Assembly: GCA_019694575.1 (NCBI GenBank)
Contig: JAIBBR010000004.1
Location: 18,901 to 82,900, forward strand
Length of the DNA: 64,000 nt
Direction of reading: 5' to 3'
Origin: Myxococcaceae bacterium
GTDB lineage: Bacteria > Myxococcota > Myxococcia > Myxococcales > Myxococcaceae
In this document: one piece after another, positions 62,517 through 64,000 of the stretch
Position numbering within the stretch: position 1 is the first letter of the stretch
Layout: each line of letters begins with the position of its first letter
Position numbers and translations under genes: made by a program
The notes under the pieces: model-generated
What the model saw: the letters and a program-made list of their open reading frames with translations, nothing else
Database searches by the model: none
Told to the model about the DNA's origin: nothing

Positions 62517-63494
62517 TTGCTCCCGTGGGCGCTGGCGGCCTTAGCATTTCTCACGCCTTCGGGCGCAGCCTGGGCCACGGGCGAACTCTCGATTCACGCG
62601 TCGGTCGATGGCTCAGCCCCGCATTCTGGCTGGGTGTACGCCCGCGTGGGTCAAAAGGTCGAGCTGCGCGCGGTGCTCGAGCACGCAGAAACGCTCAGCC
62701 ACTTTCGTTGGTTCAAAATCGAGCCCACGGTTGAATCGGTAGACAACACGCTGCCATCGTTTCACTTCGCGCCCATTCGCTACCAGGCGACCGAGCTAAC
62801 CGCGTGCCGTAACGCGGCGGTGTGCATGGCCGATGTCACGCCGACCGTTCTGCCCAAAGTGGCCCTGGCTCCCGGCGCCGGCACCATGGGCTTTCAGCTC
62901 ACCGCACAGCGCGCTGACGGCCAAAAGCTCGCTTCGCCAGGTGTCGAGTCAGTCAAATATGGAGGGCTGACCACCGATGTGATGCGGGTCACCTTTCGTC
63001 AAGACGATACGTATTTGGGGTACCTCACCGAGCTCATCAACACGCCGTACATTTTTGGCAGCGCAGGGCCCGACGGGAAAAACCAAAGCGATCTGTTGAT
63101 CGGCTCAGATTGCGCTGACCTCGCCGTTTATGGTCAGCGCCGCTTGGGCAAGAAAGCCACCTACACATCTTCATATGCGATTGATCAGCAGGCGCCGCTC
63201 GTCGTCACGGCAACCCGCCTTACCCCTGAGGGCGCGGTCGATAGCAAGAGCCAGCCCATTCGTTGGGGCGCGTCGAAAAATGAGCTGCGCGCCGGCGATT
63301 TGGTGCATTTCCCCAACTCGCGGCACGTGGGCGTGCTGTGGGCCGATCGCCCTCCACTGGGAGTGCTCGATGCCAACGATCTGATTATTCACACCTGCTG
63401 GGCAGCGCCCCGCATTGAGCCGCTGGGCGATACGCGCTGTGCGTCTTTTCCTTGGCGGGTGCTTCGTTTCCTAAGTACAGCGCCCCATAAATAA
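62517..63494 (+). CDS. Secreted NlpC/P60-like cysteine peptidase
   Basis: This is a 325-residue predicted exported protein. From a TTG at 62517 (with AAGGGG just upstream) it has signal peptide MLPWALAALAFLTPSGAAWA. The C-terminal half resembles an NlpC/P60 peptidoglycan hydrolase: catalytic Cys199 in IGSDCADLAVYGQRRLG and His270 in AGDLVHFPNSRHVGVLW. The N-terminal half is beta-rich and unassigned. The frame opens further upstream (62469 ATG and beyond) over the radical SAM gene. The C-terminus TAPHK and TAA stop lie within an inverted repeat (63477-63497), so the end of this gene is set by that element. Confidence 0.75.
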   Translation: MLPWALAALAFLTPSGAAWATGELSIHASVDGSAPHSGWVYARVGQKVELRAVLEHAETLSHFRWFKIEPTVESVDNTLPSFHFAPIRYQATELTACRNAAVCMADVTPTVLPKVALAPGAGTMGFQLTAQRADGQKLASPGVESVKYGGLTTDVMRVTFRQDDTYLGYLTELINTPYIFGSAGPDGKNQSDLLIGSDCADLAVYGQRRLGKKATYTSSYAIDQQAPLVVTATRLTPEGAVDSKSQPIRWGASKNELRAGDLVHFPNSRHVGVLWADRPPLGVLDANDLIIHTCWAAPRIEPLGDTRCASFPWRVLRFLSTAPHK

Positions 63495-63626
63495 GTGTCG
63501 ATTGGGTGTTGAGGCGCGATAAGGACAAGGCGGGCGAGTGAGACATGCTGGTGGCACGCAACGAGCCCAACGCAGTCAGTGCCGATGCATCGACAGCCAA
63601 GCGGCCACTTATTTATGGGAAGCTGT
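63477..63626. repeat. 150-bp inverted-repeat element at the ends of two convergent genes
   Basis: CCCATAAATAAGTG (63484-63497) and its inverse CACTTATTTATGGG (63606-63619) are perfect 14-base inverted repeats. An outer ACAGC/GCTGT pair extends them to 63477 and 63626 with a 2-base mismatch. Weaker inverted similarity continues inwards (TGTTGA/TCGACA). No ORF is inside. Both flanking genes read into it in convergent orientation and end TA[P/S]HK with the same TAA stop. The size and inverted ends suggest a MITE-like element or a bidirectional terminator of mobile origin. Confidence 0.7.
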
Positions 63627-64000
63627 GCCATCGATGTCGAACAGACCACGGTAGGGCGGGTCTGCATCTAAGCCGAGGCCGCCAGGCTTGATTTCCAATG
63701 GAAGCGGCGAGCGCCTGAACCTTTGCGTGTAGCGAATTTCCTTCCGGCACCACCCACGGTACCCAGTGCCCATCGGGGAGTTGCCAAGGTGTCGCGGTGA
63801 AAATTCCCGCGGGCGAATCGGAGTCGCCAAGGGTGGTTTCAAGCGGGGTCGCCGAATACTCAAAGGCTTTCTCTAGACGCGATTCGTCACCCATTCCGGT
63901 GACCACCAATGCGTCTTCAGTGCTTGTGAATGCGACAGGCGTTCCATGACGTCGCAGTCCTCCAACAATTTCTGGCAGCAGTGAGCAACACCCGCTGGAT
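63609..64000 (-). pseudogene. 5'-truncated (window edge), apparently frameshifted gene of unknown function
   Basis: A minus-strand coding region enters from the right edge. In one frame it reads PEIVGGLRRHGTPVAF and onward to VQALAAS (to about 63705) with protein-like composition. Beyond that the same frame decays (RPRLRCRPALPWSVRHRW). In the frame shifted by one base it continues well (PLEIKPGGLGLDADPPYRG, FDIDGTASHK) to a TAA at 63609. This suggests one extra base or two missing bases at about 63695-63710, a real frameshift or a sequencing error. No family is recognised. Its final residues ASHK come from the inverted repeat. Confidence 0.5.

Noticed and set aside
1..64000. tRNA, rRNA, prophage, toxin-antitoxin or CRISPR loci
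   Set aside because: No tRNA-like fold was seen in the spacers, and no integrase other than xerC, no phage structural gene, no cas gene and no small paired toxin genes.

Overview
The window looks like a chromosomal stretch of a moderately GC-rich myxobacterium (phylum Myxococcota). The strongest evidence is a complete Frz-type chemosensory cluster in the gene order known from Myxococcus (frzA-frzB-frzCD-frzE-frzG-frzF with frzZ divergent). Supporting evidence is a MotA/TolQ plus two TolR-like operon laid out like the aglRQS gliding motor, an SglK-like second DnaK with a J-domain/TPR partner, a Ser/Thr kinase, a PocR-type sigma-54 activator and many lipoproteins. Most genes are housekeeping or regulatory; no prophage, CRISPR array, rRNA or tRNA was seen.

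Layout. 1-5.6 kb: coaD (cut by the window edge) and rsmD on minus; on plus a PocR/sigma-54 activator coupled to an alpha/beta hydrolase, then typA. 5.8-12.4 kb (minus): gcvT-gcvH-gcvP, then a Ser/Thr kinase with a ribbon-helix-helix-like tail and a second hydrolase. 12.5-15.7 kb: two lipoproteins, one with RTX repeats, each followed by an intrinsic terminator. 16-24 kb: metF, folD, an adenosine deaminase-like gene, pyrD, a DUF6178-like gene, engB, a tetraheme cytochrome, coaE and an SDR gene. 24-26.6 kb: tandem collagen-like lipoproteins and a split (R)-hydratase pair. 26.7-34.6 kb (minus operon): xerC-smr-hslV-hslU-J/TPR-dnaK(sglK-like)-TPR. A miniature inverted-repeat element follows at 34.67-34.84 kb, sitting on the CTAG stop of a beta-propeller lipoprotein gene that lies downstream of trmFO. 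37.9-41.1 kb: exbB/exbD/exbD and dprA. 41-45.3 kb: an unrecognised protein, a GNAT, a LysM protein, a TolA-binding/CpoB-like lipoprotein and pgeF. 45.5-48.4 kb: a diguanylate cyclase with a periplasmic c-heme motif, a protoglobin and a small protein. 48.4-53 kb: an adenine/cytosine DNA methyltransferase, an ECF sigma/anti-sigma pair, a DUF1385 protein and rpmE. 53.1-60.9 kb: the Frz cluster. 61-61.2 kb: a previously unlabelled small-RNA gene with a textbook sigma-54 promoter and intrinsic terminator. 61.2-64 kb: a radical SAM protein, an NlpC/P60-like protein, a second inverted-repeat element and a truncated, apparently frameshifted gene.

How it fits together. Several loci relate to myxobacterial surface motility (Frz signalling, AglRQS-like motor, SglK-like chaperone). 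One-carbon/folate metabolism recurs (gcvTHP, metF, folD, trmFO). Two potential gas or redox sensors (c-heme diguanylate cyclase and protoglobin) sit next to each other. The most interesting items are the sigma-54-driven sRNA beside the Frz cluster, the c-heme cyclase/protoglobin module, the kinase-RHH fusion coupled to glycine cleavage, and two miniature inverted-repeat elements lodged exactly at gene stop codons. All assignments come from reading the sequence; no database search was run.
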